From the NCBI GenBank assembly GCA_964017185.1, contig OZ024878.1:16017851-16081850 (forward strand): a DNA stretch of 64,000 bases, read 5' to 3'. The notes under the pieces are model-generated. The model worked only from the letters and a program-made list of their open reading frames with translations, ran no database searches and had not been told where the DNA came from. The stretch's first letter is position 1. Each line of letters begins with the position of its first letter. Positions 21,279-32,750 of this stretch are shown in pieces. The position numbers and the translations under genes were made by a program. This DNA comes from Rugalucina vietnamica. Its lineage: Eukaryota; Mollusca; Bivalvia; Lucinida; Lucinidae.

Positions 21279-21498
21279 GAGCCTTTGCATGAGAAAAAAC
21301 AACAATTTGGGCTTCTGACCAGGTCCGACACAAACCAGCCTGTGCAGGTTTTAAATTTTTAATATAAGTAGAGGAGAAATTGTTCAATCCATATCATTGC
21401 GAAAATAAAGGCGCTGTTCAGCTGTGCAGTTACTGACCAGCTGATCTGCGTCTTTGTTTTCGCATATGCAAATTGTTAGTTTTCTGATGCGGCGGCTC
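21279..21498 (-). repeat. MITE family A, copy 4
   Basis: GAGCC/GGCTC ends with the family's TIR and part of the central palindrome, in reverse orientation. No matching 4-bp flanks, so the copy is old or its flanks have mutated. Confidence 0.75.
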
Positions 21499-21636
21499 AT
21501 TAATGGAATTAAATATTCCGGTATCAGCAATTATGTTTGTACTTGAAATACAACGCACTTAATTAAACCCCCTAGATTATTGGGACGAAGTCTGTTTCCT
21601 TGTCCCAAACATACGAGGGGTGATCTTAAATGAAGC

Positions 21637-21860
21637 TTGTTTAGGGTATTTTTGGATACGGGATATTCACCCATTTTTATTCAGTTTGGATATGGGATAT
21701 TGACCCTATTTATTTTGGGATATGGGATATTAAGGAATTTTGGTATATGGAATATTGGAATTTATTTTGGGATACGAGTTAAATCAATTTTGGGATATGG
21801 GATATTTTGGATGGTTTATTTTGGGATATGGGATATTGCCTACCCTCCTAACCAAGCCTC
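21637..21860. repeat. GGGATATGGGATATT repeat, forward block
   Basis: Imperfect repeats of TTTTGGGATATGGGATATT. An inverted relative lies at 23465-23635, sharing GGGATATTGCCT and the ACGAGTTAAATCAATTTTGG segment, and a shorter one at 26402-26462. The pair could fold or mark the ends of a roughly 2-kb element. Confidence 0.75.
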
Positions 21861-21864
21861 TTAA

Positions 21865-22075
21865 ATTGTTGTCATTGACTCGTTTTCTCCTAAACCAGCA
21901 TCGGTACCAGAAGAATATTGAACACAGGGATTATAGTAGCCTACAGTCAAGTAATAATCTAACCACATTCAGTTTTTAGTTGAATATTTTCTTCCATAGG
22001 TCAATACCTATGTATTTGATAGTTAATGATCTGACTTTAGGATAGAACAATTTCCTCTGACTAAACAAAGCAGGA
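21865..22075. other. Unassigned sequence
   Basis: No coding or repeat feature recognised. Confidence 0.35.
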
Positions 22076-22077
22076 CA

Positions 22078-22195
22078 TTTGTTTGTTTGTTTGTTTGTTT
22101 GTTTGGATTGATGTTTAACGTCCCAGACAACAACAATGGTCATGTCTGGACGTTGCCTCCATTTTATGGGACTTTTACCCAACATTAGGATGTCA
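22078..22195 (-). repeat. SINE 3' portion with (AAAC)n tail
   Basis: On the minus strand reads GTCCAGACATGACC...GGGACGTTAAACATCAATCC and then repeated AAAC. This resembles the 3' ends of the tRNA-headed SINEs at 43490 and 44828. No tRNA head is seen, so the copy is 5'-truncated. Confidence 0.65.
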
Positions 22196-22199
22196 TGAC

Positions 22200-22740
22200 A
22201 CTCAAAATGTGCCTCTTAAATACAACCACCCAACAGTCAGAACTAAGCCAATAAGCATGGATGGTTTGATTGCATATGTGATTATAGAGGCTTGGTTATA
22301 ATAATATATAATATAATATAATAATAAATTCTTTATTTTTAGAGGATGACATATTAAGCAAATAAAATCACTTATCTAACATATGGTCCTCTGCAACTAA
22401 AACAGAACAATAGAACAAAAACAAAATATTGACAATTTGTACAATATATACATTCGCTTTAAAATAAGTCTAGGAAACAGGATATACATTGATAAAATAA
22501 TGCATATGTGCTTAAGACATTCGGCTTAAAAGTTAAAATATTTGTTGTGAATTAACCTTAAACTGATAGAAAAATCCTAATGTGCTTTAAAAGTTATGCT
22601 TTAAAATGGAAAAGGCTTCTTGAATTAATAAATTAATCTAAAATGAAAACATGATGAAAATATTTATAAAACAGAGAGCAATACTGAGTTAATATTTTAT
22701 GGTGTTAAGATGAGTGAATCATATGAAAACGACAATTAAA
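22200..22740. other. AT-rich unassigned sequence
   Basis: AT-rich, with ATAATATA runs near 22300-22320. No gene recognised. Confidence 0.4.
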
Positions 22741-22858
22741 CTGAATGTGCGTGTCAGAAAACTGTCTGATTGGGCTTTCCCTACCTAGGTCGTTTCTGAC
22801 ACGCATATAAAATGTTTTATTGAACTGAATAAACGCCTGTTAAAACGAAGTAGAATGC
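22741..22858. repeat. Hairpin-bearing direct repeat, copy 1
   Basis: Contains GCGTGTCAGAAA paired with TTTCTGACACGC across a loop with GATTGGGCTTTCCCTACC, followed by GAATAAACGCCTGTTAAAAC. The same about 115 bp recurs at 23210-23325. Confidence 0.75.
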
Positions 22859-23209
22859 CTTTTTAACTTGAATTAGAATATCAAAATATACTTAGATGTG
22901 TACAACTTGCATTACTGCAGACCTGGTCTAAGTAGGTTTGAATGGAATTGATATGAATGTTTGATGAGTGCACAGACCACAAGACATGTCCCCAAATCAC
23001 TCGGCTCTAAGCATGTTATTAGGTACCAACAAGCCGTAGAGCGCTCACCGGGGTGTTAGGATAAACCCTACCCCATGAGAACGGGTGTTTTCTCAAGGAC
23101 ATTTATGCCTCGAGTAAAACGTGCAATCCCGAGAGAGAGGGGGCATGAAGAGTGATGAGGCAGGAATTTAATAGAAAGGTACAAGTAGGCAAAGATCAGG
23201 AAAAGGCGC

Positions 23210-23325
23210 AATGTGCGTGTCAGAAAACTGTCTGATTGGGCTTTCCCTGCCTAGGTCGTTTCTGACACGCATACAAAATATTTTATTGAGCTGAATAAAC
23301 GCCTGTTAAAACAAAGTAGAATGCC
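23210..23325. repeat. Hairpin-bearing direct repeat, copy 2
   Basis: Second copy of the 22741 unit with a handful of substitutions; the 12-bp stem is fully conserved. It is preceded at 23176-23212 by a fragment (GTACAAGTAGGCAAAGATCA) of the dispersed repeat also found at 24480 and 54390. Confidence 0.75.
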
Positions 23326-23464
23326 TGAATCTTAACGACCTTAGTCTATCAATAATCTTAACGACCTTAGTCTATCAATAATTTATTGTTAGGACATTTA
23401 CTTCAAAATCAGTCTTCAAGCTGGAGGAGATGTTTCTTGACATTATGTTTGAAACTTGTTAGAT

Positions 23465-23635
23465 TTGGCAATTTGCGAATGAGGGTTAGGGGGAGGGGAG
23501 GCAATATCCCATATCCCAAAATAAACCGTCCAAAATATCCCATATCCCAAAATTGATTTAACTTGTATCCCAAAATAAATTCCAATATCCCACATCCCAA
23601 AATTCCTGAATATCCCATATCCCAAAATAAAAATA
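23465..23635. repeat. GGGATATGGGATATT repeat, inverted block
   Basis: AATATCCCATATCCCAAAAT repeated several times, the inverse of the block at 21637-21860, followed by a short (AT)n run. Confidence 0.75.
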
Positions 23636-23659
23636 TATATATATATATATATTTTTTAA

Positions 23660-23749
23660 GGAGCGTAGTAGCGCAGTCGGTAGAGGGGATGGCCCTGTAT
23701 AGCTAGGCGCCGAAGCCGAAGTCTGCGGGTTCGAAACCTACCTTCGCCA
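23660..23749 (+). repeat. tRNA-like sequence (SINE head or tRNA pseudogene), copy 1
   Basis: Contains an A-box-like TAGCGCAGTCGGTAGAG and a B-box-like GGGTTCGAAACC 50 nt downstream, ending TTCGCCA. The 5' end (GGAGCG) does not pair well with the 3' end (CTTCGCC), and the 90-nt length with an unclear anticodon arm argues against a working tRNA. An identical copy follows 351 bp later. Confidence 0.55.
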
Positions 23750-24010
23750 ATTTAGTACATCTTTATTTCTCTACTTTATAATTTTTCCGATGTACTTGTA
23801 TCAGAAATGATCTTGGTAGGAATAGCTGTTGAAGTTTGTATATCTTTGATATGAAAATATTATTTCCAAGCTTTGGCATCCTATCTACAGGATCCAGTTA
23901 TTCCATGTATATAGACGAGTGTGCTTGCACAACGAAAAATAGTAACCTATCAGACGGGTTATGCAGGGAAATCGCCTCTAAACCTGAGCTATGATAACTC
24001 CTTTTTTTAA

Positions 24011-24100
24011 GGAGCGTAGTAGCGCAGTCGGTAGAGGGGATGGCCCTGTATAGCTAGGCGCCGAAGCCGAAGTCTGCGGGTTCGAAACCTACCTTCGCCA
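24011..24100 (+). repeat. tRNA-like sequence, copy 2
   Basis: Identical over the whole 90-nt tRNA-like part to 23660-23749. The shared segment runs from the preceding T-run through CATCTTTATTT, at which point the long-TIR element at 24120 begins. Confidence 0.55.
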
Positions 24101-24119
24101 ATTTAGTACATCTTTATTT

Positions 24120-25585
24120 GCAATGTCGCAAAATAAATTGACCCCGCACCCTACATTGCATGGTTCATTGCTGGATGGTTATTAGTCTGGCCTGGATGAA
24201 ACTTCTACAATTTGTGTATATATTGATATGTGTTAAACTGGTAGTTTGTTTATATTGATCGTGAGCAGTCCGATTGGACAGGAAGCTGCTTTCGGCGTGT
24301 ACCAAAATTCTGGTAGATTTAATGTCAAGTTTTCAACTTTCGGTGATTGGTATTATGTAAGTACTGTGAATATTGCCAGTTTCTGACATGAATGTTGTTC
24401 ATTGGCATCTATTGTAGATACCTTAAAACTTACATCACATTCGCTAAAGAACTGAAGTAGAAATGGAATATATAACTATACCTACTACCCTGTATAAAAA
24501 GGTACAAGTAGGCAAAGATCAGGAAAAGGCGCAATCAGAAAAAGATTCCCACTCCAAAAACCGAGGCGGGAAAAAACCAAACCAACAATCAGGTACATAT
24601 ACCATGAAACATATCGTAAGCCGAATGAGCAGCTATTTTCCCAATAGGTGGCCACTCAGTTACCTTAACTTAACTAAAAATATGAAAACATACATAAGGC
24701 GCCAACAGCACAAAAAATTTTAAACACCAAGACATAAAACAAAAAGAACCACTACAGAAGTATCGACTTGGAACGATCAGTAACACAAAGTTACTGGCGG
24801 GCTTAAACCGGTTTTACAGGTACCTAACCTCATGCAAATGCATGTTTTCAGCACATACATTGTCTGAAAGTTTATCAAATTTAAAAACTGGACATCTGAG
24901 AATATCATAAACAGTTGACATGATTATTTAAAGAGAGTTACGATAGCCTTGTATCTAATGCAATGTGTACCTGCATATGACAATGTTTTAAGCTGTGTAA
25001 TGACATTCTTAAACATATATTTATTAAGGACATTTGATGGTTTTTGAATACAATTGATTGAAATAGTGTGACTGGCGATTTTGACAAAACGGCTTATATT
25101 AGTAATCATCCAAGAGAAACTTCAACGAATCAAATATTAAACGCGCGAGAGCACACTAAGATGGAAGTAGACATTAAGAGCAGTTTTGCTTCCTTGAAAT
25201 ATGTCTGTAATGAAGGAAATAGCGTCTATTTAATCATTATTTCTGAACTTTATATGTATTGCAAATGCGGTGCAAGTTTTATTGTATATCAAATAGATGT
25301 CAATGAATAACATTCAGGTCAGAAAGTGGCAGTATTCACAGTACTTACATAATACCAATCGCCGAAAGTTGAAAACTTGACATTAATTCTGTCGGAATTT
25401 TGGTACATGCCGAAAACAGCTTCCTGTCCAATCGGACTGCTCACGATCAATATAAACAAACTACCAGTTTAACACACATAAATATATACACAAATTGTAG
25501 AAGTTTCATCCAGGCCAGACTAATAACCATCCAGCAATGAGCTATGCAATGCAGGGTGCGGGGTCAATTAATTTTGCGACATTGC
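24120..25585. mobile_element. 1.47-kb element with about 315-bp terminal inverted repeats
   Basis: Left arm 24120-24434 starts GCAATGTCGCAAAATAAATT and matches the complement of the right arm 25264-25585 at high identity (for example TCCGATTGGACAGGAAGCTG against its inverse at about 25418). The interior carries a dispersed repeat (24480-24750, with GTACAAGTAGGCAAAGATCA and GTGGCCACTCAGTTACCTTA) also present at 54181-54430. No target duplication or transposase was seen. Confidence 0.75.
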
Positions 25586-25611
25586 AGGGGTATGTTTTTA
25601 ATGAAACGAAC

Positions 25612-25614
<3 letters not shown>

Positions 25615-25680
<66 letters not shown>
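25615..25680. repeat. (AT)n microsatellite
   Basis: About 32 uninterrupted AT dinucleotides directly abutting a tRNA-related repeat unit. Confidence 0.95.
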
Positions 25681-25681
<1 letters not shown>

Positions 25682-25935
25682 TTACGAATATGAAAATTCG
25701 TAACTAAGAAGTGATGCATAGCTTGAAAAAATCCCACGTCCCAGATGGGATTCGAACCCGGACCGCCGGGGTAGAAATCCAATGCTCTAACCACTGAGCC
25801 AAAGAGTCGACTCCCTGACGCAGTATGTCAGAGATTGTACATATGTGATACATTGTATCGAATAGCTGTGCTATTTATAGAAGCTACGCATCATAGATAA
25901 TCTCGAATGAATGAGTGGTGCAATGGGACATAACA
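25680..25935 (-). repeat. tRNA-related SINE-like unit, copy 1
   Basis: On the minus strand TTTGGCTCAGTGGTTAGAGC and GGTCCGGGTTCGAATCCCAT are tRNA A- and B-box-like, with a TCT triplet where an Arg anticodon would be. The acceptor ends do not pair, so it is tRNA-derived rather than a tRNA gene. Its 3' side runs into the (AT)n tract. An identical unit follows at 26029-26284. Confidence 0.6.
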
Positions 25936-26028
25936 CACCCCCATTTCGAGGAAGTAATCATTTATGATTACGAGAATGTCATTATAATGACTAAATGACT
26001 CAAATGGTCCATCTCCGACGAGCCCCCA

Positions 26029-26405
<377 letters not shown>

Positions 26406-26462
26406 AGTATCCCTTAAAAAATAGGTCAATATCCCTTATCCCAAAATACTCTATACACAAGC

Positions 26463-26744
26463 CTCATTATATCTTCATCGTTTACACTTTGCACCATTGC
26501 ATAACTAAATTTATGTTTACTGGTTTGCAACATATAAGTCCCTGTAACCAAGCGACATTTCACAATGCCTTTCCGTACATCTGCGACAGTGGATTCTAAT
26601 GCCAGCGCTCAGTAGCCGAAATTGCGCAATATAGTCCATACTGTCTCTCTTTGAATGTTTTACTGCTTCCAAAGGTTTATGAGTAAGCCCTATTCTGGAC
26701 TAAAACATGACAAAAAATTGTTGGCTATGTGGGGGTGGACAGGG
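26463..26744. other. Unassigned sequence
   Basis: No gene or repeat recognised. Confidence 0.35.
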
Positions 26745-26985
26745 GGTATCCAATCCCCACTTCCCTCCCCCTCTATCCCCGCTTCCCTCCCCCTCTATCC
26801 CTGCTTCCCTCCCCCTCTCTCCTTGCTTCCCTCCCCCTCTCTCTCCCCTCTTCCCTCCCCTATCTCCCCTCTTCCCTCCCCCTCTCTCCCCGCTTCCCTC
26901 CCCTCTCTCCCCACTTCCCTCCCCCTCTCCCCCGCTTGCCGCCCCCTCTCTCCCCGTACCCCCGCCCCCCCCTGTCCACCCCCCA
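26745..26985. repeat. C/T-rich minisatellite
   Basis: Repeats of about 18-24 bp around CCCGCTTCCCTCCCCCTCT, strongly strand-asymmetric (pyrimidine on plus). Low-complexity open frames on both strands are not genes. Confidence 0.9.
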
Positions 26986-26989
26986 TATA

Positions 26990-27580
26990 ATAGCAAACAC
27001 ACGTGTTTGCTTTAAGATTACATGTGTACACATAAGAACAAGAACAACAACAACAACAAAGCGAATCGTTTAAACCGGATGGTAAATTCTGTGTACGGGC
27101 ATTTTCGTCGAAAATTCAGATGTCGGGAAATTTGTACTTTATTTTTCTTTTCTTGACTATACATTTTTCCTTGTGAAACGTACTTCCATCGGTCCTATTT
27201 CAGATCTAATTTGTTTACAAAACTGTGAAAAAAATATTAAAAGCAAAATTTACAAATTCAGACGACGGTCTCTGGTCTCTAGGTAACACGGTTTACCGGA
27301 GTTTTTTTTTTCCAGTTCCAGGTTCGAGCCGAGCAAACCGAGCCACAAAAGGACGTTTCGGGTGCGAATAGTTTCTCTCTCGATTCGAACAATCCAAACA
27401 TCTATTACAGGTCGTTTCGACCCCATTAGTAGTTTCGACCTGTCAGATACTCGACGTGTCGTTTCGTTCCCAACAGTCGTTTCGGCTTTTAGTCGGAGAC
27501 CCTTTACTAGGACACACCAAACCCTCTTGTTTGGGTTTTTTAGCCAAATTATTTATACCTTTTTCAATCTTCGATAAAAT
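26990..27580. other. Unassigned sequence
   Basis: Contains a short ACAACAACA run near 27045. No coding exon or repeat supported. Confidence 0.35.
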
Positions 27581-28565
27581 TTACCTACCAACATACACCC
27601 TGTCACCCACCTACTTCCACCCACCCACCCACCGACCTACCTCCACCCACCCATCCACCCACCTGCTATGTACCTACATACTTACATCCACCCACACACA
27701 CCCCCGACAACCTTCCTCCACTCACCTACATCCACCCAACTACTATCTACCTACCTACCTCCATCCAAATACCCATCCATCTACCTACCTCCATTCACCC
27801 AACTCCAGCCACTCATCAACCTACATACCTACCTATCAACAAACCCAACCCGCCTTTCTCTACCCACATACCCACCTACCTGCCTACATACCACCTACCT
27901 ACCTACATAAATACCTACCTCTACCAACCCATCTTCATTTCTACCTACTCACCTACCTACCTACCAAACAACTAACATACCTTACCACCTTCCTACCTAC
28001 CTACATCCACCCACCCACCTACTTGCCTACCTACCTCCACCCACCCACCTACCTACCTACCTACCTACCTACCTACCTACCTACAACCACCACCCATTTA
28101 TCACATGCAGCTACCTATCTTCCGACCTACCTACCTACCTCCACCCACACACCTACCTACCTACCTACCTACCTACCACCCATTCATCACATCCAGCTAC
28201 CTATCTTCCGACCTACCTACCTACCTACCTCCACCCACACACTCACCTACCTACCTACCTTCCCCCACCCACCTACCTACCTATCTATCTCAACCCACTC
28301 ACCTACCTACATACCTTACTAATCTACCTACATCCACCATCCACCTACCTACGTACTTCCACCCCTGACTGCCTAGCTACCTACCACCTACTTACCTACC
28401 TCAACTCATCCACCCACCTACCCTCCCCCATCCATCCACCTAACTGTCTTCCTCCACCCTCCGACCTACCAACCAGTTTTACCTATCTGACTACATCTAT
28501 CAACGAACCCACCTACATCCACCCACCCTACTACCTACCTACCTACCTACATGCCTCCAACCTCC
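27580..28565. repeat. CCTA/CCAC-type minisatellite, about 1 kb
   Basis: Continuous low-complexity array of ACCTACCT and CCACCCACC words, with a direct duplication of about 86 bp (ATCTTCCGACCTACCTACCT near 28115 and 28201). The long Tyr/Pro/Thr-rich open frames are by-products of the repeat. Confidence 0.95.
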
Positions 28566-28930
28566 ACCTAGTTGCGAGATCTCACTCCGCTATATTACAC
28601 ATATATGTTCCATATCCCTTCATTCGGAATGGTGAAGAGACGTTTCGCTCCATGGAGATTGTACTCATCAGCTGAGTGTACGAGTCTAACCTCCACCCAC
28701 CTAAATGGTGAATCAGGGAGCAGGAAGCTGAAAACTATCTCCTTCAAATCAAATAAAAATAGTCTGGTATTCTCCCACTGGACAGCTGGATAGACACTGA
28801 GTCTGAATGGTTTACTGGTGTCACACCAAATTGACAATACTTCACTTGACGATGACGGTAACGATTAAATTAAGTTAATCAACAAAAGTTTTTTGCAAAA
28901 GGTTTAGCGTGCGTGTTTGCGGCTAAGGCA
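28566..28930. other. Flank of LINE, unassigned
   Basis: No gene recognised. TGGTTTACTGGTGTCACACC near 28809 resembles the 3' ends of the other LINE family in this window (14680, 34720), so a small remnant may be present. Confidence 0.35.
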
Positions 28931-29214
28931 GTGTGCCTTTATTTCATATTACAATCTACTGTCCCTGGCTTAACACAGGACGAACGGCAAGCCAAAGAAA
29001 AAAATGAATGAATGAAGGAGAAAAAAAAATAATGGTTGATCGTTCGTTGTTTTGTATTAACTTCCAATTCTGGAACACCAGGAGATTTCCTGTAGGTTAT
29101 CTTCTTGAGCTCAATTGACTTTTTCTTAATAAAGTTTACAGAGGGCGCTTGAAACAACCAATGTAGAACTGAATGTACACTATATACAATCCTAGAGGAC
29201 ACGCCAGTTGAATG

Positions 29215-32200
29215 TTACTCCGTCGATAGCTTCTGGATTCTTGCTGAGTGTATTTTGTAGCACAGCTCTGTAGTTTCTTTTAATATGTTCTTATATTCAG
29301 ATTTCTTTTTAATAATAGGATAACGTGAACAGTCTAATATGAGTTTCACCAAGCTGTCTCTGTTATCAAACAACTCTCTCCACTTAAGAACGCCAATGCA
29401 GTTTATGACCTGATTTTTGATTGATACATATAGGGGTTTTCTCTGTTGGATGAAAGCTGGACATTCAAGTAACATATGAGCCAAGTCTTCGACATATAGA
29501 CCACAGCATTTACATGTTGCGCTGACAGTTGCTTTCTTAAATTTATGACTTGTACTTTGAAGCATATAAGTTCCAGTTAACATTCTGCATTTCACAGTCC
29601 CTTTTCTCACATCAGAAACTATCGAGTCCAGGGAATTCCAGACAGGGTGTGTCTCACCAATTTTCAAACCGTTGATATCCAGGTACTGGAGAGTAGATTT
29701 CTCTTGAGCTTCAGTTTTTAACAATTCTGACCAGTATTTGTTTACAGCCTCTTTTACTGTACATTTCCAAGAGTCTTTTGATGGATGCTTAATTTTCAGT
29801 TCTTCTAATGAAGGTAGCTGGTACTTTTCCAACACACACTGAACTCTACAGAAATAACTCAGAGGATTTTCAAGATTCACTGCAACTTGACGTTCTGACA
29901 GTTCTGTTATGGTTTCATTTGAAGATACCAGAATATTATATAGCAGGCTGAGTTGTCTTTTATGGAGTTCTCCCTCTATCGGTAATGCGCCTAATAGTAG
30001 ATGTACTGCACAGTTTGCTGTTCTTATGGGTAGTGATTGAAAACGTTTAAGATTGTCCACATGGAATTTTGATAGTAAGTTTAGCTGTGTCTGATTCACT
30101 GGTAAAACTTCGAGACCAAATAGGAGTCTGGGTAATACGTAACACTGGTATATTTTATATGAAACACGTGGATTTATGCCATTTGATCCATGTACTCCTG
30201 TGTTGATTAATGCGTATAGTGTTCGCCTTGCCAATTTTAATCTCTCCTCAATGTTTATAATGTTTTCATTACATTCAGAACGTAAGAGTCCAAGATGGGT
30301 GGTATCCGTTGATAGTGATATAGTCTTTTCACTGAGTTCTAGCGAGAATGACTTCTTTGGATATGATTTTGGTTTGTTCAGTAAAACAGCATTTGATTTA
30401 TCTGGATGTATAGTTACGTGATCTTGTTTTGAATGTCTTTTTACTACGTTGGCCATAACTTGCAGTTCGTTTTCACAGTCAGATAGTAACGCTAGGTCGT
30501 CAGCACAAGTGGGACACCCACAATATGTTGTACCAATAAAAAGTCCAATTTTATGTTCTTTCAATTCCACGAGACACGGGTTTATGTAGGTTTTATAAAG
30601 AAAGGGTGACAGGATAGCACCCTGCCTGACGCCCTGATGAATACCGAAATGGTCACTAAGTTCTCCTAACCACTTGACCCTTGATGTAAGTCCAGAGTAT
30701 AAGTCTTTCACTATTGTCCACAGTGTTGGATGAATTCCCATTTCATACAATTTGTCTAGCAATATGACGTGATTAACCACGTCAAATGCCTTTTGACTAT
30801 CAAGGGTCACTAGGAATAATGGTTTACATGTATTTAGTTTTGTTTCAGCCCTAGCTTCAGAGACTATTAATGCTGACATCACAGGAGACAGTCCTTTCGT
30901 GAAACCGAATTGTAATGATGATTGTTCAAATGTTTCAGATAGTCTTGGGAGTAATACACTTTCAAATAATTTACCGAGGATTGGCGTAACTGTTATACCG
31001 CGGTAGTTATCAAGCATAGTTGGATCTTTAGATTTTTTCAGAACTGGTGTCAAGATTCCGCATTTAAAAGCATCCGGAACAGTTTTTGATTTGAGGATTT
31101 GATTAAAAATGTTAGTGATTTCTTCCACAAGCACGGGTCCTGAATATTTCAAATGTTCTGCCGATAAGCCGAATTCGTCAGCAGCCTTTTTGTTATTTAG
31201 AGAGTTTATGGCTTTCCGCACTTCTTTTGTTGAGATTTGTTCAAGTTGATCTGGACTTTCCTTACATATTTGCTCTATGATCCTATGACGGACTGAACAG
31301 AGTTCCAGGTATGCGGAATCATATCCTTTGTCCTTTGGAGTTGCTAGGTCTTCATAGTACTTGGCAAGGGCATTTCTCTGTAGGTTTGGAGAATATATCT
31401 CTTTATCATCCACCCTAAAACATCCTGAATATTGATGTTTATCCCCCTTATTTCTCCTTATCAATTGATAGAATTTGTCTGTTGATGGATTTTTCATTAA
31501 GTCATTGTAGAAGTTCTTTCGAGCAGTTAGCTTTTCATTCCTTAGCTGCTTTCTTAATTCTCTTTTGGCTAAAATATTATCTTTACGTAAGATATTGTCA
31601 CATTTTCCACTTGCGACCCATAGCTTATATTTCTGTTTACATATTTCAAGTTGTTTTTTCACTTTTGGAGAAGCTTTCCATTTTGGTCCTTTCAGTTTTA
31701 TAACTGCTGTAGGAACTGCACGTTCAGTGGCTTTATGTATTACAGTATTGAGTTCTGATAATCTTTGGTCAACAGAGACTGGTCCTTGTTGTTTAGATTT
31801 TGTCAGTTCCATTTCAAGTGACTGTATATATGCTTGTTGGTCAATTTTTTCCCATTTCAATTTCTTAACTGTCTTTGTTAAGTTTTTGCTTGGTTTTATT
31901 GTTCCTATTCCACATTTTACTCGTAACATGGCTGATACTTTCACATGACTTGAAGTATTCTCAGAGTCTTTGCCTGATATTTCCAGATTATATAGGAGTT
32001 TTATGTCTGTAGCTAGAATATAGTCTATCTGTGAGCTAGAATTTCCAGAATGGTGGAAAAACGTATGCTGTGTTGATTTTTGAGTTTCAAGTCCTTGTTC
32101 TTTCACAAAGTTTTGGATTAATGAATCATGTTTGTTATAAGGTCTAGGGGGAAGCAAAGTTCCATTCATATCCCCAACTAATATGACTTTATGGGTATTT

Positions 32201-32750
32201 CTATACTTTGTTATAATATTGTCTATAATGTCCAAACATTCAGCATATTCAATATGTGAATTAACAGAAGTGTTATTTGTGGGAAGGTATACATTGATGA
32301 TACACAGTTGAGTTTCCCCAGATAGTTCAATTGCGATAATTCGTTCATTTCCTTCATTGACCTTTTTCACCCTACTTGACCACGTACTGGGCCAAAGTAT
32401 TGACACTCCACCATGACCTCTTGGTAGACTAAAACCAGTTAAGGGTTCGGATTGATCACTGCATCTTGAATAAGTGTCTTTATCTAGCGCTAATGTTTGT
32501 AATTCATGTTTCTGACATTCCCACATCCAATGTTCTTGTAGGCATACGATGTCATAGTTTTTGCATAGCGTTTGAAGATAAGCAACATTATGTCGGACAC
32601 CTTCTATATTGCAGGAGACAATGCTTGTTCCCTGCTGTCTTCTGCCTGGATCTGTCGAATCAGTTCTGGTGGATTGTGTTTTCTGGGGGGAAGCGACAAA
32701 AAAGGACCACTGGACTGGTTTCCCTTTGCTGTGCGTATTTGGTGGAGTTT
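29215..32750 (-). CDS. LINE ORF2: endonuclease-reverse transcriptase polyprotein
   Basis: Drives target-primed reverse transcription of the LINE RNA. The frame is open from about 32750; the first Met is at 32526, but endonuclease sequence lies upstream of it (SIVSCNIEGVRHNVAYLQ, then DIVCLQEHW), so translation must begin earlier or by recoding. From that Met the protein has 1103 residues. Endonuclease motifs include ILVGDMNG and the SSQIDYIL segment near residues 110-180. RT motifs follow: LDSQKAFDVVNH, GVRQGAILSPFLY and the catalytic CADDLALLS. The C-terminus has the CCGLYVEDLAHMLLECPAF zinc knuckle. No internal stop in about 3.3 kb. It overlaps ORF1 by about 145 nt in the -1 frame. Confidence 0.9.

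Noticed and set aside
23660-23749. Possible class II tRNA gene
   Set aside because: Poor acceptor pairing and no clear anticodon arm; more likely a tRNA-derived repeat.
26655-27073. Pro/Leu/Ser-rich and Gly/Glu/Arg-rich open frames on both strands
   Set aside because: Produced by the C/T-rich minisatellite; both strands are equally open.
27456-28322. 288-residue Tyr/Pro/Thr-rich open frame
   Set aside because: Lies in the CCTA/CCAC minisatellite and encodes only its repeat; no domain or splice evidence.
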